Notes under the pieces: generated by a model
Databases searched by the model: none
Told to the model about the DNA's origin: nothing
Seen by the model: the letters and a program-made list of their open reading frames with translations, nothing else
In this document: piece by piece, positions 47,829-57,152 of the stretch
Numbering within the stretch: position 1 is the stretch's first letter
Layout: every line of letters begins with the position of its first letter
Position numbers and translations under genes: made by a program
Source of the DNA: Pseudomonas sputi
Lineage (GTDB): Bacteria; Pseudomonadota; Gammaproteobacteria; Pseudomonadales; Pseudomonadaceae
NCBI RefSeq assembly: GCF_021603585.1
Contig: NZ_BQHI01000006.1
Location: forward strand, 124,001 to 188,000
Direction: 5' to 3'
DNA length: 64,000 nt

Positions 47829-47841
47829 TGTTATCTACCTC

Positions 47842-47855
47842 TGAAACCGGTTTCA
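47842..47855. promoter_or_regulatory. PtxS operator upstream of kguE
   Basis: TGAAACCGGTTTCA is the perfect 14-bp palindrome established as the PtxS operator in Pseudomonas. It lies 13 nt before the kguE start at 47828. PtxS represses the kgu operon and is released by 2-ketogluconate. Confidence 0.93.
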
Positions 47856-47897
47856 TTTTCGTTCAAAAAAAATCAGCAGGTTGTGCAGTGCTCTTTC

Positions 47898-47929
47898 GGC
47901 CCCATTGCTGGCAAGCCAGCGATGGGGCC
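47898..47929. repeat. Long hairpin after ptxS
   Basis: GGCCCCATTGCTGGC and GCCAGCGATGGGGCC pair around AA, with one mismatched pair. This is a second, GGCAAGCCAGC-type Pseudomonas repeat. It lies 3 nt beyond the ptxS stop and may act as its 3'-end hairpin. Confidence 0.7.
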
Positions 47930-47932
47930 ACA

Positions 47933-48961
47933 TCAATCGCTACATAAACCACGGGTTGAGCCGCGCTCGACCAGTACTGGCGCAAAATCCAGTGTCCGTG
48001 CCGCTTCATCATCCCCACGCAACCGCTTGAGCAAACACTCAAACGCCCGCGCACCCATCTCTTGTGTCGGCTGGGCGAGGGCGGTGATCCCGCTGCCCAC
48101 CAACGGATACCAATCCAGATCATCCAGCGCGATCAGCCCGACATCCTCAAACAACCGGCAGCCAATCTCGCGCAGAGCCAGGGTGCAGGCGAGCGCCGCC
48201 ACGCCATTGGCGCAGAACAGGACTTTAGGTTCCGAAGCAGGTGTGTTCAAAAAGGCTTGAAGGTCGTTCGCAAGGCTCGAGCCGGTTTCCAGCACCGAGC
48301 CATTTATGCCTTGGCGCTGGGCAATCTGTTGCTGAAAACTGCTGACCCGCTCGATCCGCGAACTGGTGCCGTCATGAGGTTCGGTCACCAGCAGCACATG
48401 GCGATAGCCGCGCTGCTCAAGATGCGTGAGTGCCATTTCGATGGCTTGCGGGTTGTTCAGTCCGACCATGTCGCTGTCGAGCCCCTCGACCTTGCGGTCT
48501 ACCAGCACCAGCGGCATTTCCCGTTTCAACTCATCCAGCTCATCCCGGTGATGACCGAGGGTGTTCACGATCAACCCTTCGATGTTGTACGAGCGCAACA
48601 GCGCCAGGTGCTGGCGTTCCTGCTCGTCATCGCGGTCGGTGTTGCACACCACGAGGCTGTAGCCGTGCCGGCGGCAGGCGGTTTCCACCCCGTGCATCAC
48701 GGCGATCGAATAAGGGTTGCGGATATCGGCCACCAGCATGCCGATCAGGCGGGTGCGGCCGCGTTTCAAACCTCGGGCCATCTGGTTCGGACGATAACCG
48801 AGTTCGGCAATCGCCTGCTCGATGCGTTGGGCAATGGCGTCGGAGAGCAAGGCGCGGTCGTCGCCGATGAAGCGCGAGACGCTGGCCTTGGAGACGCCGG
48901 CGTGTTCGGCAACGTCGAGCATGGTCACGCGGCTGCGCTGGGCGGCGGAGAAATCGTTCAC
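47933..48961 (-). CDS. ptxS: LacI-family regulator PtxS
   Basis: A 342-residue LacI/GalR repressor. The N-terminal helix-turn-helix is RVTMLDVAEHAGVSKASVSRFIGD, with a hinge helix at RPNQMARGLKRGRTR, followed by a periplasmic-binding-protein-like sensor domain (IGMLVADIRNPYSIAVMHGVE). PtxS responds to 2-ketogluconate and controls kgu, gad-type genes and itself. The kgu operon starts on its 3' side in the same direction, and its own upstream region holds a second operator. Confidence 0.94.
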   Translation of the reverse strand: MNDFSAAQRSRVTMLDVAEHAGVSKASVSRFIGDDRALLSDAIAQRIEQAIAELGYRPNQMARGLKRGRTRLIGMLVADIRNPYSIAVMHGVETACRRHGYSLVVCNTDRDDEQERQHLALLRSYNIEGLIVNTLGHHRDELDELKREMPLVLVDRKVEGLDSDMVGLNNPQAIEMALTHLEQRGYRHVLLVTEPHDGTSSRIERVSSFQQQIAQRQGINGSVLETGSSLANDLQAFLNTPASEPKVLFCANGVAALACTLALREIGCRLFEDVGLIALDDLDWYPLVGSGITALAQPTQEMGARAFECLLKRLRGDDEAARTLDFAPVLVERGSTRGLCSD

Positions 48962-49008
48962 GGTCTGAAACCTTGTTATTGGATTTGTCAGGTCAGATTA
49001 TCTGTATC

Positions 49009-49022
49009 TGAAACCGGTTTCA
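49009..49022. promoter_or_regulatory. PtxS operator upstream of ptxS
   Basis: A second perfect TGAAACCGGTTTCA, 47 nt before the ptxS start, indicating autorepression. The rest of 48962-49113 shows no gene. Confidence 0.93.
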
Positions 49023-49113
49023 GGAAACACCAGAAGCGATTCGATCGTCAAGTGAATGATCGGGAGACATTCGTAAGTCGCCGACTAATGGCGCTCGGGT
49101 GTGATCGCCGACT

Positions 49114-49755
49114 TCAGCCGAACAACCCGGCTGCGATATTGATCGAAAACCCGAGGATGGCCGTATTGAACACAAACCCGATCAACGACTGTGCCAGCAC
49201 GATCTTGCGTATTTCCCGCGTGGCGACGCCAACATCCGCCGTCTGCACGGCCACGCCGATGGTGAACGAGAAGTACAGAAAGTCCCAATAGTTGGGTGTT
49301 GTCAGGCCTTCGGCAAAGCGCAGCGCCGGCTCCTTGCCGTCCCAGGTATAAAACAGCCTGGCGTAGTGGACGCTGAAAATGACCCCGATCAGCAACCATG
49401 AGCCAATCACCGTCAACGCGGTAAAGCCGTAGTGCAGGAGCTTGTGGGAAGTTTGCAGATCCTTGCTGCCGACCAGTTCCAGGGTAATGGCTGCCAGACT
49501 GGCCAGCGCTGCGATACACACCACGAACAACACCAGTCCGGCGTTCTCGTCCTCGACTTCGGCGATGCGCCTGACGTCCGGCGCTTTTGCCCGGGCTGTC
49601 AGCCAGAACATCAGGATCAGATAGGTCCAGACGCCGGTGTTCCAGCCGATGAGGATTTTGCTGATGACGGAGTCGGCCGGGGCCAGCAGGCCGACGGCGA
49701 GTCCGAATAACGCGGCAGCGGAGAGGCGAGGGTGGGTGCGGGCGAGGAAGCGCAT
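49114..49755 (-). CDS. DUF1345 membrane protein
   Basis: A 213-residue protein with about five membrane helices. [20 protein letters not shown] at the start, [19 protein letters not shown] and the C-terminal [22 protein letters not shown] match the DUF1345 family, which has a potassium-channel-like last segment; function not established. The ATG at 49755 gives the family start. It is separate from the RND genes by a terminator-like hairpin. Confidence 0.85.
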   Translation of the reverse strand: MRFLARTHPRLSAAALFGLAVGLLAPADSVISKILIGWNTGVWTYLILMFWLTARAKAPDVRRIAEVEDENAGLVLFVVCIAALASLAAITLELVGSKDLQTSHKLLHYGFTALTVIGSWLLIGVIFSVHYARLFYTWDGKEPALRFAEGLTTPNYWDFLYFSFTIGVAVQTADVGVATREIRKIVLAQSLIGFVFNTAILGFSINIAAGLFG

Positions 49756-49837
49756 GGGAACTCGATGGGCCAGGGTGTGCAGACACCTTAGCCCAGCGCT
49801 GGCAGGTGTGGCCACAACGCCGGATGTTTGCAAAACC

Positions 49838-49863
49838 CTGAGGGAGCGAGCCCGCTCCCTCAG
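49838..49863 (-). terminator. Hairpin terminator after the RND operon
   Basis: CTGAGGGAGCG and CGCTCCCTCAG pair around AGCC. On the minus strand the stem is followed by GGTTTTGC, a short T-run. It lies 7 nt past the pump stop codon. Confidence 0.7.
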
Positions 49864-49869
49864 TCGGGA

Positions 49870-52800
49870 TCACTGGGGTTTGGCAAACCTGCGTACAAGT
49901 TTGATCACGACAACGAAGAACACCGGCACAAAAATCACCGCCAATGTGGCCGTAATCATCCCGCCAATCACCCCGGTCCCGATCGCCTGCTGACTCGCGG
50001 AACTGGCGCCCGTGGCGATCGCCAGCGGCACCACGCCCAGAATGAACGCCAGCGAGGTCATGACAATCGGCCGCAAACGCAGGCGTGCCGCTTGCAGCGT
50101 GGCGTCAATCAAATCATGACCTTCGTCATACAGGCTCTTGGCAAACTCGATGATCAGAATCGCGTTCTTCGCCGACAGACCGATGATGGTGATCAGTCCG
50201 ACCTTGAAGAACACATCGTTGGGCATCCCGCGCAAGGTCACTGCCAGCACTGCGCCGAGTACGCCCAGCGGTACAACCAACAACACCGATGTTGGAATCG
50301 ACCAGCTCTCGTACAGCGCCGCCAGACACAGGAACACGATCAGCAGCGACAACCCGAGCAGGATCGGCGCCTGGCTGCCGGACAAACGTTCCTGCAACGA
50401 CAGACCAGTCCATTCCTGACCCAGACCTTTCGGCCCCTGGGCCACCAGCCTTTCAATCTCCGCCATGGCTTCGCCGGTGCTGTGGCCGGGCTTCGGCTCG
50501 CCGGAAATCGAGATCGCCGGGTAGCCGTTGTAGCGGGTCAGCTGCGCCGGGCCCTGGGTCCATGTGGCTCTGACGAACGCCGACAGCGGCACCATCTGCC
50601 CGGCATCGTTGCGTACGTGCATCTTCAACAAGTCATCGACCTGACTGCGACGGTCACCTTCAGCCTGCACAACAACCCGTTGCATCCGCCCCTGATTAGG
50701 GAAGTCGTTGACGTACGCAGAGCCGATGGCAGTGGACAACACGTTGCCGACATCGGCAAAGGCAACACCCAGGGCATTGGCCTGTTTACGGTCCACTTCC
50801 AACTGCACTTGTGGCGCTTCGGCCAGTGCGCTTTCACGGACGTTCATCAGGATCGGGCTTTTCTCGGCAGCGGCCAGCAGCTGGGTACGGGCTTCCATCA
50901 AGGTCGCATGGCCGAGGCCGCCGCGATCCTGCAGGCGGAACTCGAAGCCGCTGGACGTGCCGAGACCATCCACCGGCGGCGGCAGCACGGCGAAGGCCAC
51001 GGCGTCCTTGATCTGGCTGAGGGCGATGTTGGCGCGGTCGGCAATCGAGCTGGCCGAGTCGTCGCTGCCACGCTGCGACCAGTCCTTGAGTGTGGTGAAC
51101 GCCAACGCCGCGTTCTGCCCGCTACCGGAGAAGCTGAAACCGAGAATCACGGTGCTGTCGCCCACGCCTGGTTCGCCGGCGTTGTGCGCTTCGATCTGCT
51201 CGACCACCTGCACCGTGCGGTTCTTGCTCGCACCGGGTGGCAGTTGAATGTCGGTGATGGTGTAACCCTGGTCCTCGACCGGCAGGAACGAGGAGGGCAG
51301 GCGCGCGAAGCACAGGCCCAGTCCGACCAGCAACACAACGTAGATCAGCAGATAACGACCGGTGCGTTTCAGCGCATGACCAACCCAGCCCTGATAACGA
51401 TCGCTCAGTTGCTCGAAGCGGCGGTTGAACCAGCCGAAGAACCCGGATTTCTCGTGGTGTTCACCCTTGGCGATCGGCTTGAGCAAGGTGGCGCACAGCG
51501 CCGGGGTCAGGGTCAGGGCGAGGAACGCCGAGAACAGGATCGAGGTGGCCATCGACAGTGAGAACTGGCGGTAGATGACACCGACCGAACCCTGCATGAA
51601 CGCCATCGGAATGAACACCGCGACCAGCACCAGCGTGATGCCGATGATCGCTCCGGTGATCTGGCTCATCGCCTTGCGCGTCGCTTCTTTGGGCGACAGG
51701 CCTTCGGTGGCCATGATCCGCTCGACGTTTTCCACCACCACGATGGCGTCGTCCACCAGAATGCCGATGGCCAGCACCATGCCGAACATGGTCAGCACGT
51801 TGATCGAGAATCCCAGTGCCAACATGGTGGCGAAGGTGCCCATCAGCGCCACCGGCACCACCAGCGTCGGGATAAGCGTGTAGCGGATGTTCTGCAGGAA
51901 CAGGAACATCACCGCAAACACCAGCAACATCGCCTCGCCGAGGGTGTAGATCACTTTGGTGATCGAGACCTTCACGAACGGCGAAGTGTCGTAGGGGATC
52001 TTGTATTCCACGCCCGCCGGGAAATAGCGCGACAGTTCATCCATCTTCGCCCGGATCAAGGTTGCGGTGCTGAGCGCGTTGGCGCCGGGCGACAGTTGCA
52101 CGCCGACGGCGGTGGACGGCTTGCCGTTCAGACGGGTGCCGAACTGGTATTCCTGACTGCCGATCTCGACCCGCGCCACATCCTTGATGCGCACGGTGGA
52201 GCCGTCCGGATTGGCCTTGAGTACGATGTCGGCGAATTCTTCCGGCGTCGAAAGCTGACCTTTGACCAGAATCGTCGCGGTGATTTCCTGGGTGCTCGGG
52301 TTCGGCAGATCGCCGATGCTGCCCGCCGAGACCTGGGCGTTCTGCGCGACGATGGCGGCGTTGACGTCGGCCGGCGTCAGGTTGAAACCGATCAGCTTCT
52401 GCGGATCGACCCAGATCCGCATCGCCCGCTCGGCGCCGTACAGCTGGGCCTTGCCGACGCCGTCGATGCGCTTGATCTCGTTCATCACGTTGCGCGCCAG
52501 GTAGTCGCTGAGCGCCACGTCGTCGAGCTTGCCGTCGCTGGAGGTCAGGGTGATCAGCAGCAGGAAACCGGCGGAGACTTTTTCCACCTGCAAACCTTGC
52601 TGATTGACCGCTTGCGGCAAGCGCGACTCAACCACCTTGAGCCGGTTCTGCACATCGACTTGTGCCAGTTCCGGGTTGGTGCCCGGCTGGAACGTCGCCT
52701 TGATCGTGGCGCTGCCCAGGCTGCTTTGCGATTCGAAATACAGCAGGTGATCGGCGCCGTTGAGCTCTTCCTCGATCAGGCTGACCACGCTTTCGTCGAC

Positions 52801-52968
52801 GGTCTGCGCCGAGGCGCCCGGGTACACGGCATAGATTTCGATCTGCGGCGGCGCGACGTCGGGGTATTGCGCCACCGGCAATTGCGGGATGGCCAGCGCA
52901 CCGGCCAACAGGATGAACAACGCGACGACCCAGGCGAACACCGGGCGGTCGATAAAGAACTGCGGCAT
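49870..52968 (-). CDS. RND multidrug efflux pump, HAE1 family (MexB/MexD-like)
   Basis: A 1032-residue inner-membrane proton antiporter, a normal length for HAE1 pumps. MPQFFIDRPVFAWVVALFILLAG is the first helix. Porter domains follow, then the helix 4 proton-relay region GMVLAIGILVDDAIVVVENVERIM with paired Asp residues. The helix 10-11 loop ITIIGLSAKNAILIIEFAK carries the conserved Lys. It is cotranscribed with the adaptor gene 15 nt upstream. No outer-membrane channel gene is present, so it would use a channel encoded elsewhere, such as an OprM homologue. Drug specificity is not deducible. Confidence 0.94.
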   Translation of the reverse strand: MPQFFIDRPVFAWVVALFILLAGALAIPQLPVAQYPDVAPPQIEIYAVYPGASAQTVDESVVSLIEEELNGADHLLYFESQSSLGSATIKATFQPGTNPELAQVDVQNRLKVVESRLPQAVNQQGLQVEKVSAGFLLLITLTSSDGKLDDVALSDYLARNVMNEIKRIDGVGKAQLYGAERAMRIWVDPQKLIGFNLTPADVNAAIVAQNAQVSAGSIGDLPNPSTQEITATILVKGQLSTPEEFADIVLKANPDGSTVRIKDVARVEIGSQEYQFGTRLNGKPSTAVGVQLSPGANALSTATLIRAKMDELSRYFPAGVEYKIPYDTSPFVKVSITKVIYTLGEAMLLVFAVMFLFLQNIRYTLIPTLVVPVALMGTFATMLALGFSINVLTMFGMVLAIGILVDDAIVVVENVERIMATEGLSPKEATRKAMSQITGAIIGITLVLVAVFIPMAFMQGSVGVIYRQFSLSMATSILFSAFLALTLTPALCATLLKPIAKGEHHEKSGFFGWFNRRFEQLSDRYQGWVGHALKRTGRYLLIYVVLLVGLGLCFARLPSSFLPVEDQGYTITDIQLPPGASKNRTVQVVEQIEAHNAGEPGVGDSTVILGFSFSGSGQNAALAFTTLKDWSQRGSDDSASSIADRANIALSQIKDAVAFAVLPPPVDGLGTSSGFEFRLQDRGGLGHATLMEARTQLLAAAEKSPILMNVRESALAEAPQVQLEVDRKQANALGVAFADVGNVLSTAIGSAYVNDFPNQGRMQRVVVQAEGDRRSQVDDLLKMHVRNDAGQMVPLSAFVRATWTQGPAQLTRYNGYPAISISGEPKPGHSTGEAMAEIERLVAQGPKGLGQEWTGLSLQERLSGSQAPILLGLSLLIVFLCLAALYESWSIPTSVLLVVPLGVLGAVLAVTLRGMPNDVFFKVGLITIIGLSAKNAILIIEFAKSLYDEGHDLIDATLQAARLRLRPIVMTSLAFILGVVPLAIATGASSASQQAIGTGVIGGMITATLAVIFVPVFFVVVIKLVRRFAKPQ

Positions 52969-52983
52969 AGAAGAGCGTCCTGC

Positions 52984-54141
52984 TTACTGACCAGAGGTCT
53001 GGGCAAGTGGAAGAGGGGTGTCGTCGATCTGCACCACTTCGCCCGGCCGGGCGTGTTGCAGGCCTTCGATGACAATGCGGTCGCCGGCCTTGAGGCCACC
53101 GGTGACGATCCAGCGGTCGTTCTGCACCGCACCCAGTTGCACCGGCTGTTGGGCGACGCGCATCTGATCGTCGAGGGTCAGGACCTGCGCCACGCCGGCG
53201 CTGTCACGTTGCACCGCACGCTGGGGAACGGTGAGGCCATGTTGAATCACGCCTTGTTCCAGACGCACACGCACGTAGCTGCCAGGCAGCAGATCGAGAT
53301 CCGGGTTGGGGAACTCGCTGCGCAGAATGATCTGACCGGTGCCCGGATCGACCGTGATGTCGCTGAACAGCAATTTGCCCGGCAGCGGATAAAGGCTGCC
53401 GTCGTCCTGGATCAGCGTGGCCTTGACTTCATCCTGGCCAACCTGCTGCAACTGCCCGGAACGGAAGGCCCGGCGTAGCTCATTCAATTCACGGGTCGAC
53501 TGGGTGAGGTCGGCGTGGATCGGGTTCAGTTGCTGGATCAGCGCCAGCGGTGTGGTTTCGTTCTGACCGACCAGCGCGCCCTCTGTCACCAGAGCACGAC
53601 CGATGCGCCCGGAGATCGGCGCAGTGACGGTGGCGTAACCGAGGTTCAGTTTGGCGCGCTCGACGGCAGCCTTGTTGGCTGCAACGTCGGCGGCGGTCTG
53701 CCGGGCGTTGGCGCGGGCATTGTCGTAGTCCTGAGCGCTGATGGCCTTGTCGTCGATCAACTGGGCGTAGCGCTGCTCCTGCAGTTTTGCCTGGAACGCG
53801 TTGGCCTCGGCCTTGCGCAGGGCGGCTTCGGCGCTGTCGAGGTCAGCCTTGAACGGAGCCGGGTCGATGCGGAACAGCACGTCGCCCTTTTTCACGTCGC
53901 TGCCTTCGCGGTAAGTGCGTTGCAGCACCACGCCGGCCACTCGGGCACGGACTTCGGCGATCCGCGGCGCGGCAATGCGCCCGCTCAGTTCGCTGCTGAT
54001 CAACAGGGGGTGTGCCTCAAGGGTTTCGATTCGCACGGTGGCCGGCGGTGCCTGTTCCTCGGCGTTCGAGGATTTATCACAGGCACTCAGCGTCAGCGCC
54101 AATGCGATCAGGCCGAGCCCGGCCAGCAGATTCTTCGACAT
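52984..54141 (-). CDS. RND efflux periplasmic adaptor (MexA/AcrA family lipoprotein)
   Basis: A 385-residue membrane fusion protein. The lipobox LSAC (Cys about 21, in ALALTLSACDKSS) anchors it to the inner membrane. The lipoyl half-motif VRARVAGVVLQRTYREGSDVKKGDVLFRIDP, the coiled-coil hairpin at about 95-165, and the second lipoyl half with VTAPISGRIGRALVTEG follow in order, then the beta-barrel domain. The ATG at 54141 is preferred over a TTG at 54147. It is first in the adaptor-pump operon, divergent from the response regulator. Confidence 0.93.
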   Translation of the reverse strand: MSKNLLAGLGLIALALTLSACDKSSNAEEQAPPATVRIETLEAHPLLISSELSGRIAAPRIAEVRARVAGVVLQRTYREGSDVKKGDVLFRIDPAPFKADLDSAEAALRKAEANAFQAKLQEQRYAQLIDDKAISAQDYDNARANARQTAADVAANKAAVERAKLNLGYATVTAPISGRIGRALVTEGALVGQNETTPLALIQQLNPIHADLTQSTRELNELRRAFRSGQLQQVGQDEVKATLIQDDGSLYPLPGKLLFSDITVDPGTGQIILRSEFPNPDLDLLPGSYVRVRLEQGVIQHGLTVPQRAVQRDSAGVAQVLTLDDQMRVAQQPVQLGAVQNDRWIVTGGLKAGDRIVIEGLQHARPGEVVQIDDTPLPLAQTSGQ

Positions 54142-54344
54142 GTACAACCCCCAATATTGATCTGCGCATCCTACGGACAGTCGCCGAGGTTAGCGGTGAA
54201 GCTTTGTAGGCGCTGTGTGAAATTGTGTAAGGGTTTTGCTCAGGGACGAGTGAGGGCGTATATCCTTTACGCCTTGAAATTTATTGCGACAGATATGCCG
54301 CCTTCGCGGGCAAGCCAGTCGCCACAGCACTTTCTGGATCATCA

Positions 54345-55046
54345 ATGCCCAACATCCTCCTGGTCGAAGACGACACCGCCCTCGCCGAACTGATCTCCAG
54401 TTACCTCGAACGCAACGGTTATTCCGTCAGCGTGATCGGCCGAGGCGACCATGTGCGTGAACGGGCGAGGCTCAATCCGCCGGATCTGGTGATTCTTGAC
54501 CTGATGCTGCCAGGCCTTGACGGCTTGCAAGTCTGCCGCCTGTTGCGCGCCGACTCGGCAACGCTGCCAATCCTGATGCTCACCGCCCGCGACGACAGCC
54601 ACGATCAAGTACTGGGCCTGGAAATGGGCGCCGACGACTACGTCACCAAACCCTGTGAGCCACGAGTCCTGCTGGCGCGGGTCCGGACTTTGCTACGGCG
54701 CAGCAGCCTCGCTGAACCGATGACTGCCAACGACCGGATCCTGATGGGCAATCTGTGCATCGATCTGTCCGAACGCACGGTGACCTGGCGTGAACAGCCG
54801 GTCGAACTGTCCAGCGGTGAATACAACCTGCTGGTGGTGCTGGCCCGTCATGCTGGAGAAGTGCTGAGCCGCGACCAGATCCTGCAGCGCCTGCGCGGCA
54901 TCGAGTTCAACGGCACCGACCGCTCGGTGGACGTGGCGATTTCCAAGCTGCGGCGCAAGTTCGACGACCACGCGGGCGAGGCGCGCAAGATCAAGACCGT
55001 GTGGGGCAAGGGCTACCTGTTCAGCCGCTCCGAGTGGGAATGCTGA
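54345..55046 (+). CDS. OmpR-family response regulator, RstA-like
   Basis: A 233-residue regulator. The receiver domain has MPNILLVEDDTALAELISSYL at the start, Asp51 region VILDLMLPGLDG as phospho-acceptor and EMGADDYVTKP with the conserved Lys. A winged-helix DNA-binding domain follows (about 135-230), ending AISKLRRKFDD...VWGKGYLF. It resembles RstA and the polymyxin-responsive ParR type. It is 4 nt from the kinase gene and divergent from the RND operon, which it probably controls. Confidence 0.92.
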   Translation: MPNILLVEDDTALAELISSYLERNGYSVSVIGRGDHVRERARLNPPDLVILDLMLPGLDGLQVCRLLRADSATLPILMLTARDDSHDQVLGLEMGADDYVTKPCEPRVLLARVRTLLRRSSLAEPMTANDRILMGNLCIDLSERTVTWREQPVELSSGEYNLLVVLARHAGEVLSRDQILQRLRGIEFNGTDRSVDVAISKLRRKFDDHAGEARKIKTVWGKGYLFSRSEWEC

Positions 55047-55050
55047 TTCG

Positions 55051-56352
55051 ATGTTCAGAATCCTGTTTCGCCTCTATCTGGTGACGATCGTTTCCTACAG
55101 CGCGGCGATCTATCTGGTGCCGGATCTGGTGGTGATGGCGTTCAGGGAGCGATTCGTTACCTACAACCTCGACTATTCCCGTGGCCTGCAATCGCTGATC
55201 ACCAAGCAGTTTCGCGCGGTGCCGCAGGATCAGTGGCCGGCGCTCGCGGCATCGATGGACAAGGATTTCCAGCCGCTGCACATCGTTCTGGCCCGTATCG
55301 ATGACCCTGGCTTCACCGCTATCGAGCAAGAGCGTCTGCGGCGCGGCGAGAATATGGTGCGGGTGGGCGACTGGGGCTGGCGCACGCTGGCGGTCACGCC
55401 GTTGAACGACGAGATGGCGGTGCAGATGGTGGTGCCGCCGGATCCGATGGACGTGAGTCTGTTGTACTGGAGCATCAACGTGCTGATCGGCGCGAGTCTG
55501 CTGGCGTGTCTGTTGCTCTGGTTTCGTCCGCACTGGCGTGATCTGGAACGCCTCAAGGGCACCGCCGAACGTTTCGGCAAGGGCCATTTGAGCGAGCGCA
55601 CGCAAATCGGCCCGAGTTCCAATATCGGCAGCCTGGCCCACGTGTTCGACACCATGGCCGGTGACATCGAAAACCTGCTCAATCAGCAACGGGATCTGCT
55701 CAATGCCGTGTCCCACGAGTTGCGCACGCCGCTGACACGCCTGGACTTCGGCCTGGCGCTGGCACTGTCCGACGACTTGCCGCAAGCCAGCCGCGAACGT
55801 CTGCAAGGGCTGGTCGCGCACATCCGCGAACTCGATGAGTTGGTGCTGGAGTTGCTGTCCTACAGTCGCCTGCAGAATCCGGCGAAGTTGCCGGAGCAGG
55901 TCGAAGTATCGCTGGACGAGTTCATCGACAGCATTCTGGGCAGCGTCGACGAAGAGCTGGAATCTCCGGAAATTGTCATCGATGTGCTGCTGCACAATCA
56001 GCTGGAACGCTTCTCCCTCGACCCGCGCCTGACTGCGCGCGCGATTCAGAACCTGCTGCGCAATGCCATGCGCTACTGCGAAAAACGCATTCAGATCGGC
56101 GTGCAGGTCTGCCCGAAGGGCTGTGAGATCTGGGTGGATGACGACGGGATCGGCATCCCGGAAGAGGAGCGGGAGCGGATTTTCGAACCATTCTATCGAC
56201 TGGATCGCAGCCGCGACCGGGCGACTGGCGGGTTTGGCCTGGGGCTGGCGATCAGCCGTCGTGCGCTGGAGGCGCAGGGCGGAGCCTTGACGGTGGAAGG
56301 TTCGCCGTTGGGTGGGGCGCGGTTCAGGCTTTGGCTGCCAACCCCCGTTTAG
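55051..56352 (+). CDS. Sensor histidine kinase, RstB-like
   Basis: A 433-residue membrane kinase. One helix near residues 7-30 and another near 138-158 (LLYWSINVLIGASLLACLLLW) flank a ~105-residue periplasmic sensor domain. HAMP follows, then the H box NAVSHELRTPLTRLD with the phospho-His and the ATP-binding N box (QNLLRNAMRYC), G1 (WVDDDGIGIPEEE) and G2 (GFGLGLAIS). It pairs with the preceding regulator. Confidence 0.93.
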   Translation: MFRILFRLYLVTIVSYSAAIYLVPDLVVMAFRERFVTYNLDYSRGLQSLITKQFRAVPQDQWPALAASMDKDFQPLHIVLARIDDPGFTAIEQERLRRGENMVRVGDWGWRTLAVTPLNDEMAVQMVVPPDPMDVSLLYWSINVLIGASLLACLLLWFRPHWRDLERLKGTAERFGKGHLSERTQIGPSSNIGSLAHVFDTMAGDIENLLNQQRDLLNAVSHELRTPLTRLDFGLALALSDDLPQASRERLQGLVAHIRELDELVLELLSYSRLQNPAKLPEQVEVSLDEFIDSILGSVDEELESPEIVIDVLLHNQLERFSLDPRLTARAIQNLLRNAMRYCEKRIQIGVQVCPKGCEIWVDDDGIGIPEEERERIFEPFYRLDRSRDRATGGFGLGLAISRRALEAQGGALTVEGSPLGGARFRLWLPTPV

Positions 56353-56353
56353 C

Positions 56354-56385
56354 GCTCGTTCCCACGCGGAGCGCGGGAATGATCA
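56354..56385. repeat. REP-like palindrome, copy 5 (imperfect)
   Basis: GCTCGTTCCCACGC and GCGCGGGAATGATC flank GGA, with several mismatches. It begins just after the kinase stop codon. Confidence 0.7.
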
Positions 56386-56411
56386 GTGCGTTGGGTGGGA
56401 GTGAGCGCCAG

Positions 56412-57038
56412 TCAAAGCAGTTCAGTGGACTGGATCAGGCCAACGCCGGCCACTTGCATCCGCTCGATCGCCGCCGCCAGCGATCCATTCAGATCAATCG
56501 CTCGACACGCATCCAGCACCACAAACGTGTTGAACCCCGCCGCCCGTGCATCCAGTGCGGAAAACATCACACAGAAATCCAGCGCCAGGCCGACCATGTA
56601 CACCGTGTCGATGCCGCGCTCCTTCAGATAACCCGCCAGACCTGTGGTCGTGACGCGGTCCGCTTCCAGAAACGCCGAATAGCTGTCGATGTCCGGGTTG
56701 CAGCCCTTGCGGATGATCAATTGCGCATGGGGCAGGTGCAATTCCGGGTGGAGTTCGGCACCTCCGCTGGCCTGCACACAATGATCCGGCCAGAGGGTCT
56801 GTTCGCCGTAGGGTAGTTGAATCACGTCGTAGGGCTTGTGGCCGGGATGACTGGAGGCGAACGATGCATGGCCGGCAGGGTGCCAGTCCTGTGTGATCAC
56901 GATCTGTTTGAACTGAAGGGCGAGATCGTTGACCAACGGCACTATCCGATCTCCTTCGGGCACCGGCAGTCGGCCGCCGGGAATGAAGTCGTTCTGTACA
57001 TCGATGACCAGCAATGCACTACGAGGCGTGGTCGACAT
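56412..57038 (-). CDS. pncA: Nicotinamidase/pyrazinamidase
   Basis: A 208-residue cysteine hydrolase that deamidates nicotinamide to nicotinate in NAD salvage. The catalytic triad is visible: Asp in LLVIDVQNDFIPGG, Lys in IIRKGCNPDIDSYSAF and Cys in MVGLALDFCVMFSALDA. The metal-site region TQDWHPAGHASFASSHPG and the WPDHCVQ motif are also present. It is divergent from the second Ig-like gene. Confidence 0.95.
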   Translation of the reverse strand: MSTTPRSALLVIDVQNDFIPGGRLPVPEGDRIVPLVNDLALQFKQIVITQDWHPAGHASFASSHPGHKPYDVIQLPYGEQTLWPDHCVQASGGAELHPELHLPHAQLIIRKGCNPDIDSYSAFLEADRVTTTGLAGYLKERGIDTVYMVGLALDFCVMFSALDARAAGFNTFVVLDACRAIDLNGSLAAAIERMQVAGVGLIQSTELL

Positions 57039-57152
57039 CGGTAATCCTTACTTGAAAAGTCACTGGTCCAGCATAGTACAGCGTGCCTCGTACGCTTGAT
57101 CGGGCGAGCGCAATCCAACGGCAATTCTTGATCAATTTCTTCGAGAAAACAC

